DNA of 64,000 nt from CALLVY01 sp937899855. Lineage in GTDB: Bacteria > Bacteroidota > Bacteroidia > Chitinophagales > Saprospiraceae. Of this stretch, positions 17,906 to 27,609 are shown in pieces. How positions within the stretch are numbered: the stretch's first letter is position 1; each line of letters starts with the position of its first letter. The notes below the pieces were generated by a model that searched no databases, had not been told where the DNA came from, and worked only from the letters and a program-made list of their open reading frames with translations. The translations under genes were made by a program, and so were the position numbers. The DNA is taken from positions 1 to 64,000 of the forward strand of contig JBCBQC010000028.1 of assembly GCA_039820405.1 (NCBI GenBank). The letters run 5' to 3'.

Positions 17906-18400
17906 CTACCAATTGGTAAAGGCCCACTGGAAGATTAAATCCGCCAACTCGCTATTCATCTCGGTGATCAACTGGTCCTGAACGTCCAGCAAATTGACCG
18001 TCGTCTCAAAGTCGCGGAAGGTACTGAAGGTCTTTTTCTTGGCTTCTTCCTCGGGATTGACATTGTTGAGGTATTCCATCGCCACCGACATGCTGATGCG
18101 GTTGAAGGCCACTTCCTCGTCGGTGCTGGGCGCTTCCGAGCTCACCCGGTACTGCGTGATCCGCCCCTTGAACTCGACGTCGGGATCGGTATCCACCTCG
18201 TTGAGCGGCGATTCGGTACGGATGCGAAGTTGGAGGTTGTTGGTAAAGTCCTGACTCAGGGTAGCCACTACATTGTCGGACTCGTTTTCGATAAAATTGA
18301 CGTAAAAGGACTTGACCCCCGGTGGGATACTGATGCCGCGGAAGGAGTACTTACAGCCGGTCCCCAGACAGAGGAAAAGAATCGGTAGGAGGTATTTCAT
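17906..18400 (-). CDS. lptE: LptE-family LPS-assembly lipoprotein
   Basis: The 164-residue protein begins with a lipoprotein signal (MKYLLPILFLCLGTGC, Cys16) and continues YSFRGISIPPGVKSFYVNF, the typical start of LptE proteins. The later VEFKGRITQYRVSSEAPS and the fold of alternating strands and helices fit the family. LptE sits in the outer membrane and plugs the LptD barrel that inserts lipopolysaccharide. It lies between the sigma-54 activator and the TPR/secG genes, an arrangement I recall from many Bacteroidota. No lptD is in the window. Confidence 0.85.
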   Translation of the reverse strand: MKYLLPILFLCLGTGCKYSFRGISIPPGVKSFYVNFIENESDNVVATLSQDFTNNLQLRIRTESPLNEVDTDPDVEFKGRITQYRVSSEAPSTDEEVAFNRISMSVAMEYLNNVNPEEEAKKKTFSTFRDFETTVNLLDVQDQLITEMNSELADLIFQWAFTNW

Positions 18401-18445
18401 GGTGGGAAGCTAATGGTTTTACGAGTAAGGAGCCCTCCGGGGCGT

Positions 18446-19729
18446 CTAAAGTTTGTAGTTCTTAATTTTTCGGTACAGCGTTCGTTCGGAAATGCCCAAT
18501 TCCTGGGCGGCATCCTTGCGCCGGTCCTTGTGCTTTTTCAGCGCCTTTTGGATCATGCTCTTTTCCATCTCCTCCAGCGAGAGGTTTTCCTCGACTACCT
18601 CCATATTGTGATAAGGCTCCTCGTTGGGCTGGATGATGATGGGGCCGTGGTGGCCATTCCCCGGTGCGGCGGCCAAATCCTGGGCTTCTTCCGGCTCGTA
18701 AAAATTGTCTTCAAAGTAGCGGTGCTCCTGGGGCGCCGGCGCCTTGATCTTGGGCGGTTCCAGCTGTGGAAAACGGCCTACCTCGGGCATGTCGAGGTTG
18801 TTGGTCTTGACCAGCTCAAATACCAAACTCTTCAGATCGTTGAGATCGTTTTTCATCTCAAACAAGAGCTTGTAGAGAATTTCGCGCTCCTGAAGGTCCT
18901 CGGGTTGGCTTTGCTCGCTGCGGATGGAGGGCAGGTTGCGGCGTTGGAGCTGGGGTAAAATACCCAGCAGTTCCTGTGGCCCGATCAATTTTTCCTCCGC
19001 CAGTACCGAGAGTTGCTCGACGGCATTTTTGAGCTCCCGAATATTGCCCGGCCAGGTGTAAGCCTCGAAAAGCTGCCGTGCGCTCTGTTCCAGTTGGATG
19101 GGAGAGGTCCGATACTTATCGGCGAAATCCACCGCAAATTTTCGGAGCAAGAGGTAGATGTCTTCCCGCCGCTCCTTGAGGGCCGGCACCCGGATGGGAA
19201 CCGTATTGAGTCGGTAGTAGAGGTCCTCGCGAAACTTTCCCTTTTTGATCCGCTCCTGCAGATCGACATTGGTGGCCGCCACGACCCGAACGTCCGTCCT
19301 AAGTACCTTGGAGGAGCCCACGCGTAGGTATTCTCCCGACTCGAGTACCCGCAGGAGGAAGGCCTGGGTATCGAGCGGCATCTCTCCGATTTCGTCCAAA
19401 AAGATGGTGCCGCCGTCGACCGTCTCGAAATAGCCTTTGCGGTCGGAGGTGGCTCCGGTAAAGGCGCCACGATCGTGCCCGAACAATTCGGAATTGATGG
19501 TTCCCTGGGGGATGGCCCCACAGTTGACCGGAATGATATCGTTGTGTTTGCGGGCGCTGAGTTTGTGAATGATTTTGGAAAAGACGTCTTTACCTACCCC
19601 GCTCTCTCCCCGGATCAAAACCGTCAGGTCGGTATTGGCGACCCGAACGGCCGTGTTGAGGGCGTGGTCCAGGGCGGGGGAGTTGCCGATAATGCCAAAA
19701 CGTTGTTTTATGGCTTGCAGGTTGCTCAT
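18446..19729 (-). CDS. Sigma-54-dependent transcriptional activator lacking a receiver domain
   Basis: A 427-residue AAA+ activator. It starts directly with the central domain: Walker A GESGVGKD, the sigma-54 contact loop GAFTGA in HDRGAFTGATSDRKGYFE, Walker B GGTIFLDEIGEMP, and VAATNVDLQERIKKGKFRED. There is no N-terminal receiver or other sensory domain. A long linker (about residues 245-375) leads to a Fis-type helix-turn-helix (KDRRKDAAQELGISERTLYR). I chose the ATG at 19727-19729 (MSNLQAIKQRFGIIGNS), 21 bases after miaB. Its place between miaB and lptE hints at envelope control, but the signal must come through a partner. Confidence 0.92.
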   Translation of the reverse strand: MSNLQAIKQRFGIIGNSPALDHALNTAVRVANTDLTVLIRGESGVGKDVFSKIIHKLSARKHNDIIPVNCGAIPQGTINSELFGHDRGAFTGATSDRKGYFETVDGGTIFLDEIGEMPLDTQAFLLRVLESGEYLRVGSSKVLRTDVRVVAATNVDLQERIKKGKFREDLYYRLNTVPIRVPALKERREDIYLLLRKFAVDFADKYRTSPIQLEQSARQLFEAYTWPGNIRELKNAVEQLSVLAEEKLIGPQELLGILPQLQRRNLPSIRSEQSQPEDLQEREILYKLLFEMKNDLNDLKSLVFELVKTNNLDMPEVGRFPQLEPPKIKAPAPQEHRYFEDNFYEPEEAQDLAAAPGNGHHGPIIIQPNEEPYHNMEVVEENLSLEEMEKSMIQKALKKHKDRRKDAAQELGISERTLYRKIKNYKL

Positions 19730-19750
19730 AGATTGAATTAGAAGGACCAC

Positions 19751-21190
19751 CTAGGCCAACTCACCGAGTAGGGTGGCACTGGTAGCATCCATTACCATCA
19801 CTTCGGTGTAGTCGCCAGCCTGGAGGCCCTCGCGTTTGGGAAAGACGATCATCTTATTTTGCGAATTCCGTCCCCGGAAGTGTTGTTTCGACTTTTTGGA
19901 GTCCCCCTCGATCAATACCCGGAAAGTCTTGCCGATGTCGGCTTGGTTGCGCCGTCGACTGATCTGGTTTTGTAAATGCACCACTTCTTGGAGACGCCGT
20001 TTTTTGACCGCCAGCGGGACGTCGTCCTCGTACTTGCGGGCTGCCAAAGTACCGGGGCGCTCGGAATAGAAAAACATATAGGACATGCTGTATTGCACAA
20101 AGTCCATCATCGACAGGGTCTCCTGGTGCTCCTCTTCGGTTTCGGTACAAAAACCCGTAATGACGTCCGAGCTGATGGCACAATCCGGGATGATGCGATA
20201 AATGGCGCGGACGCGGTCCATGTACCACTCTCGATCGTAGGTCCGGTTCATCAGACGGAGTACCCGGCTGTTGCCCGACTGGACGGGCAGGTGGATGTAA
20301 TTGCAGATGTTGTCGTAGCGCGCCATGGTGTACAGCACCTCGTCGGTGATATCCTTGGGGTGGGAGGTGGAAAATCGGATTCGCAGATCGGGATGGATCA
20401 GGGCCACCATCTCCAGCAATTGCGCAAAGTTGACCAGCTCGTTGCTCTCGGGGTTGGTCCAGCGGTAGGAATCTACGTTTTGCCCCAGGAGGGCAACCTC
20501 GCGATAGCCCCGGGCGTAGAGGTCGCTGGCTTCGGCGACGATGGAAAAGGCATTGCGGCTCCGCTCGCGGCCCCGGGTAAAGGGCACCACACAGAAGGAG
20601 CACATGTTGTCGCAGCCCCGCATGATGGAGATAAAAGCGGTGACCCCATTGGAGTCGAGCCGTAGCGGGCTGATGTCGGCGTAGGTTTCTTCGCGGGACA
20701 GCAGCACGTTGATCCCGCGGTCGCCATCGCTGGCGGTCTGGACCAAATTGGGCAGGTCGCGGTAGGCATCCGGGCCCACCACCAGGTCCACCAAGCGCTC
20801 TTGTTCGAGGAATTTGGCCTTCAGCCGCTCCGCCATACAGCCCAAGACACCGATCAGGGTACCGGGCCGCCGTTCTTTGACCTTATCAAATACCCGTAGC
20901 CGCTTGCGCACCGTATCCTCCGCCTTTTCCCGAATCGAACAGGTATTGATCAGGATGAGGTCGGACTCCTCCATGTTGCGCGTGGCGCTAAAACCAATCT
21001 CGCCGAGGATGGAGGCGACGATTTCGCTGTCGCTAAAGTTCATCTGGCAGCCGTAACTTTCGATGTAAAAGCGCTTGCCCGTATCCGTATCGGACGGGGC
21101 CTTGGTCGTTTCCACCGTAGGGGAAAACACCGCCCCCTGTTTGCTCTCGTCGATCTGCTTTGCCTTGTCCAGTGTAGAATGCTGTGCCAT
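19751..21190 (-). CDS. miaB: tRNA-2-methylthio-N6-dimethylallyladenosine synthase MiaB
   Basis: This 479-residue radical-SAM enzyme adds a methylthio group to i6A37 of tRNA. Order: N-terminal UPF0004 domain (YIESYGCQMNFSDSEIVASI with the first cluster cysteine; then LINTCSIREKAE), radical-SAM core (IMRGCDNMCSFCVVPFTRG, the CxxxCxxC motif), and a C-terminal TRAM domain. I chose the ATG at 21188-21190, since the longer open frame adds 62 non-conserved residues. It is the first gene of the operon running to secG, with a TATCTTTG -7 box 98 bases upstream. Confidence 0.96.
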   Translation of the reverse strand: MAQHSTLDKAKQIDESKQGAVFSPTVETTKAPSDTDTGKRFYIESYGCQMNFSDSEIVASILGEIGFSATRNMEESDLILINTCSIREKAEDTVRKRLRVFDKVKERRPGTLIGVLGCMAERLKAKFLEQERLVDLVVGPDAYRDLPNLVQTASDGDRGINVLLSREETYADISPLRLDSNGVTAFISIMRGCDNMCSFCVVPFTRGRERSRNAFSIVAEASDLYARGYREVALLGQNVDSYRWTNPESNELVNFAQLLEMVALIHPDLRIRFSTSHPKDITDEVLYTMARYDNICNYIHLPVQSGNSRVLRLMNRTYDREWYMDRVRAIYRIIPDCAISSDVITGFCTETEEEHQETLSMMDFVQYSMSYMFFYSERPGTLAARKYEDDVPLAVKKRRLQEVVHLQNQISRRRNQADIGKTFRVLIEGDSKKSKQHFRGRNSQNKMIVFPKREGLQAGDYTEVMVMDATSATLLGELA

Positions 21191-21287
21191 AACGGGTGCT
21201 GTAGTATTTGTTAAGTGAGCCAGGCCCCTCGGGACTCGGCGACTAGCGAAGTAAAAAGAAAACGCTGCGGATTGTTCGCTCCGGCCG

Positions 21288-21295
21288 CAAAGATA
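21288..21295 (-). promoter_or_regulatory. Putative -7 promoter box of the miaB-secG operon
   Basis: The minus strand reads TATCTTTG, an exact TAnnTTTG match, about 98 bases upstream of the miaB start. That leaves a leader of roughly 90 bases. Confidence 0.55.
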
Positions 21296-21443
21296 AGGAT
21301 TTTTTTTAGACGAGGTGACAAAATGGCAGGACGACCCTTTCCCCCGGGTAATTTTAACTTTTGGTGCACTGGCCATTTTTTTGCAAAAAAATTGGCTATT
21401 TTTCCCCTCATTTTACCGCAACGCTCGCAAACCTCATCCGGCC

Positions 21444-21971
21444 ATGTCCCGCAAGTCACCGATCCTCCTCCTCCAGGGCAGTTCCCGAAGCCAGGGCGAT
21501 ACCCGTCTCGTAATCGACCACTTGCGCCGGCACCTCGCCTTCGATTTTGTGGATCTGCTCGACCTACGGATCGGCCACTTCGACTATGAGTTCCGTCATC
21601 GCGAGGACGACTTCCTCCCCCTGATGCGTCGTTTTACCGCCGATTACGAGACCCTACTGGTGGCCACTCCAGTATACTGGTACGCGATGAGTGGCATCCT
21701 CAAAGATTTTTTCGATCGCATCTCGGACCTGCTCAAAATCGAAAAGGATACCGGCCGGCTCCTCCGAGGAAAAAACCTCGCCATGCTTAGTTGTAGCGGT
21801 GCCGACGACCGCATCGCCAGCTTCGGTGATCCCTTTCTGGCTGCTGCCGACTATCTGGGGATGAAATACCTGGGCGATGTACACGTCTGGGTGGAGGAAG
21901 GAGCGATTCCCCCGCTGGCCCAACAAAGGCTGGCCAATTTTGCGGATCAATTGTTTTCCCCAAGTACCTGA
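21444..21971 (+). CDS. NADPH-dependent FMN reductase / flavodoxin-fold oxidoreductase
   Basis: A 175-residue flavodoxin-fold protein. The FMN-phosphate loop is LLQGSSRSQGDTR near the N-terminus; ATPVYWYAMSGILKDFFDRI is the typical flavin-ring segment of the NADPH-dependent FMN reductase family. The start is the ATG at 21444 (MSRKSPILLLQGSS), with the frame open further upstream through AT-rich, non-conserved sequence. ggt begins one base after its stop, so the two are surely co-transcribed. Substrate unknown; quinone or azo-type reduction is common in the family. Confidence 0.85.
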   Translation: MSRKSPILLLQGSSRSQGDTRLVIDHLRRHLAFDFVDLLDLRIGHFDYEFRHREDDFLPLMRRFTADYETLLVATPVYWYAMSGILKDFFDRISDLLKIEKDTGRLLRGKNLAMLSCSGADDRIASFGDPFLAAADYLGMKYLGDVHVWVEEGAIPPLAQQRLANFADQLFSPST

Positions 21972-21972
21972 T

Positions 21973-23688
21973 ATGAAACCATCCAAGTTGCTCTACGCCA
22001 TCCTGTTGAGCTTGGGCGCTACCAGTGCCTTGGCCCAGGGGCCCATCTTTTCGACCCGCGATGTGCACCATCCCATTCTCGGTCAAAACGGAATGGTCGC
22101 CACCCAACATCCCGAAGCCACCCGCGTTGGTCTGGAGGTTCTCCGGGCGGGTGGCAATGCCATTGATGCGGCGGTGGCCGTCGGTTTTAGCCTCGCCGTA
22201 GTCCTGCCCCGAGCGGGCAATTTGGGCGGCGGTGGTTTTATGTTGGTGCACGACGCCCAAAGCCAGCAAACCCAGGCGATCAATTATCGGGAGATGGCAC
22301 CCCGCCGGTCGACGCGCGACATGTACCTCGACGAAAAGGGCGAGGTCGACCGGGAGCAAATCAACGCCAGCTACCGTGCCGTAGGCGTACCCGGAACGGT
22401 AGCCGGTCTGGCCCTCGCCCTGGAAGAATACGGCAGCCTCTCCCTCGCCGAAGTGCTCCAACCCGCCATCCAACTCGCGGAGCGGGGCTTTCCCATCAGC
22501 CACGACCTGGCGCAGCTGCTGCGCCGCTACGAGGATCGCCTCCGCTCCTGGCCCCACACGGCCGCCATCTTCTACCCCGGCGCGGAGCAGTTTTACGAAG
22601 CTGGTGATACCCTGCGCCAGCCCGACCTGGCCTGGAGCCTGCGGCAAATCGCCACGGCCGGGCCCGCTGCCTTTTACCGGGGGGCCATTGCCCAAAAACT
22701 ACGTGACGACATGCGGGCCAACGATGGCTTGGTGGATTTGGCCGACCTCAAAGCCTACCGCGCCGAACTGCTGGAACCCCAGTGGGGCACTTACCGAGGT
22801 TACCGCATTGCCTCCATGCCCCCACCGAGCTCGGGAGGCATCCACCTCATTCAGCTGCTCAACATCCTGGAGGCCTTCCCCCTGGGCTACCTAGAACACA
22901 ATTCGGCCGAGACGATCCACCTGATGGTGGAAGCCATGAAACTGGCCTACGCCGACCGCAGCGCCCACCTGGGGGATCCCAACTTTTGGGAAGTACCCGC
23001 CACGGGGCTCACCTCCAAGGCCTACGCCGAGCGGCTCCGCTCGCGCATCGACCGCTTACAGACCCGCCCCTCCGAGCAAATTGCGCCGGGACGGCCGCAG
23101 GACTACGAGAGCGAAGAGACTACCCACTACAGCGTGGCCGATGCGCAGGGCAACGTGGTGAGCAATACCTACACCTTGAACTTTAGCTTCGGGACGGGGA
23201 TTGTGGCGGCGGGCACCGGGATTTTGCTCAACAACGAGATGAGCGACTTTTCGGCCAAACCCGGCGTGCCCAATGACTACGGGCTCCTCGGAGGGGAGGC
23301 CAATGCGGTGGCGGCGGGTAAACGCCCCCTGAGTTCCATGACTCCGACCTTGGTGCTCAAAGACGGTCGGGTCTTGCTCGCTACCGGTAGCCCCGGTGGC
23401 AGTCGCATCATCACCACCGTACTCCAAATCCTACTCAACGTCATTGATCACGGAATGAACATCGCCGAGGCCAGCCACGCACCCCGCATTCACCACCAGT
23501 GGTATCCCGACGTATTGTTCTACGAGCGGGGCATTGGCTACGACACGCGGGTCCTGCTCCGTCAGCGCAATCACCACTTGCGGGAGCGCAACGCCATGGG
23601 GAGCACCCAGAGCATCCTGCTCCGCGACGGCTGGCTCTACGGTGCCTCGGATCCCCGCCGGCCGGATGGGACCACCCGGGGCTTTTAG
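21973..23688 (+). CDS. ggt: Gamma-glutamyltransferase
   Basis: The 571-residue periplasmic enzyme cleaves glutathione and other gamma-glutamyl compounds. A signal peptide (MKPSKLLYAILLSLGATSALAQ, start at 21973) is followed by VATQHPEATRVGLEVLRAGG. The autoprocessing threonine is the first of TTHYSVADAQGNVVSN, near residue 383, so the precursor splits into large and small subunits. FGTGIVAAGTGILLNNEMSD and TGSPGGSRIITTVLQ are nearly the same as in E. coli Ggt. It starts one base after the flavin reductase. The stop codon TAG shares its last base with a palindromic element. Confidence 0.96.
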   Translation: MKPSKLLYAILLSLGATSALAQGPIFSTRDVHHPILGQNGMVATQHPEATRVGLEVLRAGGNAIDAAVAVGFSLAVVLPRAGNLGGGGFMLVHDAQSQQTQAINYREMAPRRSTRDMYLDEKGEVDREQINASYRAVGVPGTVAGLALALEEYGSLSLAEVLQPAIQLAERGFPISHDLAQLLRRYEDRLRSWPHTAAIFYPGAEQFYEAGDTLRQPDLAWSLRQIATAGPAAFYRGAIAQKLRDDMRANDGLVDLADLKAYRAELLEPQWGTYRGYRIASMPPPSSGGIHLIQLLNILEAFPLGYLEHNSAETIHLMVEAMKLAYADRSAHLGDPNFWEVPATGLTSKAYAERLRSRIDRLQTRPSEQIAPGRPQDYESEETTHYSVADAQGNVVSNTYTLNFSFGTGIVAAGTGILLNNEMSDFSAKPGVPNDYGLLGGEANAVAAGKRPLSSMTPTLVLKDGRVLLATGSPGGSRIITTVLQILLNVIDHGMNIAEASHAPRIHHQWYPDVLFYERGIGYDTRVLLRQRNHHLRERNAMGSTQSILLRDGWLYGASDPRRPDGTTRGF

Positions 23689-23850
23689 AAGCCATCTCAA
23701 AAATATACTTTGAGCTACGGCAGGATCATTTACGCCCCTACTTCGTTGCCAAAAGCGTCACGTAGCTACGGCTATGCTCCGTTTTGGCGCCTCGTAGGGA
23801 CGTAAATGACCACTCCCTCGCTGGCAAAAACATTTTGAGATGGCTTCTAA
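23685..23850. mobile_element. MITE-like palindromic element at the ggt stop codon
   Basis: Perfect 18-bp inverted ends (23685-23702 with 23833-23850) frame a highly self-complementary interior: 23726-23741 pairs with 23794-23809 with a single mismatch, and GCCAAAA (23748-23754) pairs with TTTTGGC (23782-23788) around the palindrome CGTAGCTACG. If the flanking TA on each side (23686-23687, 23848-23849) is a target duplication, the element itself is 160 bp with 15-bp terminal repeats beginning GAAGCCATCTC. There is no coding capacity. The pattern fits a non-autonomous element moved by a TA-targeting transposase; no transposase is in the window. Confidence 0.7.
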
Positions 23851-23882
23851 CCATTATTGGCAGGCTACGTTTATTATTGCGT

Positions 23883-24848
23883 ATGAAAAATATAGACCGA
23901 AAAATTCTCGAAATCAGCGAAAAACTCCAGCAAAAGGAGAAAATCCTGATTCATTTGCGCAATCTGGAGGCGGACATTCAGGACCAAGAAGGTTTGATCT
24001 TTCGCCTGGAACGCCAGCTGCGGGAGGAGGAGCGCGATGTTCAACAACTCGAATCCCTCAATTGGCATTCCCTTTTCCAAACCATCTTGGGCCAACGCGC
24101 GCAACAGATGGAGAAGGAACGGCAGGAGTACCTCCAGGCCGTCATCCGTCTGCGGGGCGCCAAAGAAGGCCTCCAGGCGCTACGGGAGGACCACGCCCTG
24201 GTGGAGCGGATGATCAGTGGCAAATTTGCCCTCGAACGGCAAATGGCCAAGCTGATTCAGGACAAACGGCGCATCATTGATGCCCAGCACGACCCGGCCT
24301 ATCAGGAGGTATACGACCTGGACGAGCGCCTGGCCGGGCACCGCATCAAGATCGAGGAGATTCGCCAGGCGATCAAAGAGGGAGAAAAGGTCAAAAACCT
24401 CCAGTTAAAGATCCGCAAGGACCTGGAAGATCTGGAGCGCTGGGGTGGGGGACAGCGCTACCATACCGATTACCAGGGCAAGTCCAAGGTCAAACGCATT
24501 GAGCAAAACAGCTACCGCGCCCAATCGGCCATCAACCGCTTTCACGAAGAACTCAAAGACCTCCACGATCACTTTGCGGTGGACTACCAACACCAGGTCG
24601 AGAGCATTCAGGATTTTTTGCGCCGCTTTACCGACTGTCTGATCACCGATTGGGTGATTCCCCGCAAGGTTCAGCATTCGCTCAATCTGGTGAGCAATAT
24701 CCTCGACAAGGTCAAACGCATCTCCGAGATGTTGCGCCTCGAAATCGGCAAGACTGAGGGCTTTATCCAGATCGAGGAGCAGGACCGCAAGGACCTGATT
24801 CTGCGCATCATCCAGCAGCAGTCCGAAGCGGGGACGGACGAAAGTTAG
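23883..24848 (+). CDS. Coiled-coil protein of unknown function
   Basis: The 321-residue product starts at ATG 23883 (MKNIDRKILEISEKLQQKEK). Residues 1-185 are nearly continuous heptad-like helix rich in Glu, Lys, Arg, Gln and Leu, a long coiled coil; a second helical region (about 200-315) contains SIQDFLRRFTDCLITDW and NILDKVKRISEMLRLEIG. No signal peptide or membrane span. It lies downstream of the palindromic element and overlaps the convergent TonB receptor by four bases at the 3' ends. I do not recognise a family; a structural or scaffolding role is likely. Confidence 0.75.
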   Translation: MKNIDRKILEISEKLQQKEKILIHLRNLEADIQDQEGLIFRLERQLREEERDVQQLESLNWHSLFQTILGQRAQQMEKERQEYLQAVIRLRGAKEGLQALREDHALVERMISGKFALERQMAKLIQDKRRIIDAQHDPAYQEVYDLDERLAGHRIKIEEIRQAIKEGEKVKNLQLKIRKDLEDLERWGGGQRYHTDYQGKSKVKRIEQNSYRAQSAINRFHEELKDLHDHFAVDYQHQVESIQDFLRRFTDCLITDWVIPRKVQHSLNLVSNILDKVKRISEMLRLEIGKTEGFIQIEEQDRKDLILRIIQQQSEAGTDES

Positions 24849-27204
24849 AACTTCCAATCCACCCGTAGGGTACCGTTGATGGGGGCTTCGAGTAGGCCCG
24901 GTCGTAGGGTGTATTCCTCGTTAAATAGGTTTTTGCCCAGCAAGGTCACCCGTAGGCCTTCCCGGATGTCGTAGCCCAGTCGCATGTTAAAGGTGCGGTA
25001 GCCCCGGTTGTTGGCCTGGCGGTACTCCTCCAGCTGAATGGGCAGGAGGGTAAAGACCCAGTCGATGGCCTCGATGTGACTTTCGTGGTTGGCGGCGAAG
25101 GCGAGGGTAAATTTTTCCAATTCAACTCCAGATCAAACTTTACCAAGTGACGCGAACGGTACTTCAGGACGTCGGTGTCGGCCGAGCTGCCCCGGGCATT
25201 GCGCTGTCCGGCGGTGACGGTATCGGACAGGGGATAGGGGATGTCTTTGCCACTGAGGTCAAATTCCTGGAAGCGGGGATCGGTATAGGTGTAGCCACCG
25301 ATTAGGTTGACCAGGAGGTCCCCAATTTTACCCTGTCCCCCCAGGCTCAATTCGACGCCCCGAATCCGGGTATCGCCGACGTTGGAAGATTGGAAAATGG
25401 GTTGGAAAATAACGTCGGGGCCCACGACGTCAAAGCGGACTTCCCGGAGCTCGAATTCCATCATGTTGGTGTACTCGGATTGGAAGAGGGAAAGGTCGAC
25501 AAAACCGTTGAAATCGCCGATGCGGAAGCCCTGTTTGATCCCCACTTCCACCGTCCAGCCCGTCTCCGAGGTCAGTTCGGGATTGGGGGTAATGTTGAGG
25601 CTGCCGGCTTGGGTATTGATGAATTTCTCCGCCAGGGTGGGGAAGCGGTAGCCCTGCCCCCAGGAGGCGCGCAAAAAGCTGTATTCCGCCAGCTGGTAAT
25701 TGAGGCCCAAGCGGAAGACGGGTTTGGCCTCCACCGAGCGGCCGCTGGCAAGGGTCTCCTCCAGGATCACGATCGAGTCGGGGCTATTGATGGCGTTGCG
25801 TTCGTAACGCAGTCCCGCCGAGACGTTGAGCTTGTTGAAAAATTTCTTGTCCAACTGGAGGTAAGCCGCCGAATTGCCAATCCGGTAGGTGGTATCGCCG
25901 TAGAGTTCGGCCTGGCTAAAGGCCAAGCTCCCTACCAGCCCCGTGGTGAGTACCAGATCGACCCCTTCGAATTCGCGCTGGAATTGGTATTCTCCGTAGA
26001 TCAATTGGGAGGAATTGTCCTGGTTGTTGTCCACGTTGTTGTTGATGCCGTAGTAGCGGCCCAGGACTTTGTGGCGGTTGCCCGCCCGATCGAAGTAGGT
26101 GAGAAAGGGGTCGATGGTGTAGCGAAAGCGCTGGCGATCGCTAAAGGTGGTCGAGTCGCCCTGAAAGCTGCCGCAGGCGCACTCAGTACTGCGCCAGTAG
26201 AAGTAGTTTTCGGATTCTCCCAGGTTGAAATTGCCCGCCACTCCGGCGGAGAGGCGGTCGTTGAAGCGGTAGCGGGTATTGAAATTCAGCCGGGCGAAGC
26301 GGTCTTCGGTATCGGCCCGAAAGCTTTCCAATTCGTAGCCGAAGGCTCCGAGGACGAGGTCGAGTTGGTCAAATTTTTGGCGGTGGGCCAGGCTCAGTCC
26401 GCGTTGGAAAGGGGAGGCGGACCACCACTTTTTGTCCGCATCGCTGGGGGCGCCGTAGAGGGTATAAAAGGCGGAGACTTTGGTCTCGGGTTCGGATTTG
26501 GCGTAAGCCGTACGGATGTTGATGATGCCGTTCATGGCCGAGGAGCCGTAGAGGGCCGAGGCGGCGCCTTTGATCACTTCCACCTGTTCGATGTTTTCGA
26601 CGGGGATGTCGCTCCAGTTGGGGAATCCGGCATCCGCCTGGAGGGCGGGAATGTCGTCGACCAGGAGTAGGACGCGGCTACCGGCGCCGTAGGACCAGCC
26701 CGAGCCGCCCCGAATGTTGGCCTGGCCCTCGGCGATACTGACACCCGGAATTTTGCTTAGGATTTCGTCGGCGGTGGCCGTATTGCTGGCTTCGATGAGG
26801 CGGGGTTGGATCACCTCCATGGACACGGTGACTTCGCTGAGGGGTTTGGCGTATTTGCCGCTGGTGACGGTGGCGGTTTGGAGCAAGGTGGTGGCGCTGC
26901 GGAGTTGGAAATTGTATTCCCGGGGAGCCTCCGCGCTGATGCTCACCTGCTGGCGCAATTCCTCGTAGCCCAAATAGCTGACGACGACTTCCTGCTCGCC
27001 CGCTTGGTAATCAAAGCGGTAGCGGCCCTCCGGGTCGGTGACGACGCCCAGGTCCCCCACCCGGACGGTGGCGCTGATGAGGGCCTCGCCGCTTTCGGCA
27101 TCGGTGACGGTGCCGTAGAGGGTCCCCTGTTGTGCTGAGGTAAACCGACTGATGAATAGACTTAAAATACTGATCAATAGTAATTTAGTGACGTTTGTCT
27201 TCAT
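24845..27204 (-). pseudogene. TonB-dependent outer-membrane receptor with a frameshift near its C-terminus
   Basis: Start at 27202-27204; signal MKTNVTKLLLISILSLFI; then a CarboxypepD-regulatory-like domain (GTVTDAESGEALISATVRV, about residues 28-110) and a plug (ATADEILSKIPGVSI, then IEQVEVIKGAASALYG). The barrel follows normally until LELNWKN. There the frame breaks in a run of five A residues (minus strand, 25112-25116): one added A would give NWKKFTLAF and restore the typical barrel end (RLGYDIREGLRVTLLGKNLF, ending VDWKF). In the sequence as given, the last ~90 residues are in another frame. This may be a real mutation, a sequencing error in a homopolymer, or slippage. The substrate is unknown. 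Confidence 0.85.
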
Positions 27205-27609
27205 GATAAAAAACGTTTGTGGATGCTGTGAATGAGCAGTTCCGGGAATAGCGTTCGGTGTACAGTCGTGCGGGATTGTTGGCTCAGATCGAGTTGGGAT
27301 CAATGGTATGATCGGTCGCAAAATAGAACATCCTCTCCGAATATGGAGTAGAATTTGGGATTTTAAATGAAAAAAACTGCCGATTACACAACGGAAAGCC
27401 CCCCTGAGCCGTTATGCCTGCGATTTAATCCTTCTACCTACGCTTTCCTGTGAATAAGAATTTGGCTGACCCGCGCTAGATGTGTCCTCCCGCTCCGAAC
27501 TTTTGCGGAATTGACTTATCTTGGCCGCTGAAATGGTGATTCTAAACTAGGGTACGCTAAGCCTTACCCGCTACAAAACCTTACATTACATTTAAAAAAA
27601 CTGCCTTTC
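27205..27609. other. Gene-free intergenic stretch of about 405 bases
   Basis: Divergent region between the TonB receptor and a T9SS cargo gene. I searched by eye for a cobalamin or TPP riboswitch on the minus strand and found none of their conserved boxes. A TATCTTGG at 27517-27524 is one base from the consensus -7 element on the plus strand. No convincing ORF or repeat was found. Confidence 0.4.

Noticed and set aside
27205..27609. Possible cobalamin or TPP riboswitch before the TonB-dependent receptor
   Set aside because: None of the conserved boxes of these riboswitches is visible on the minus strand.
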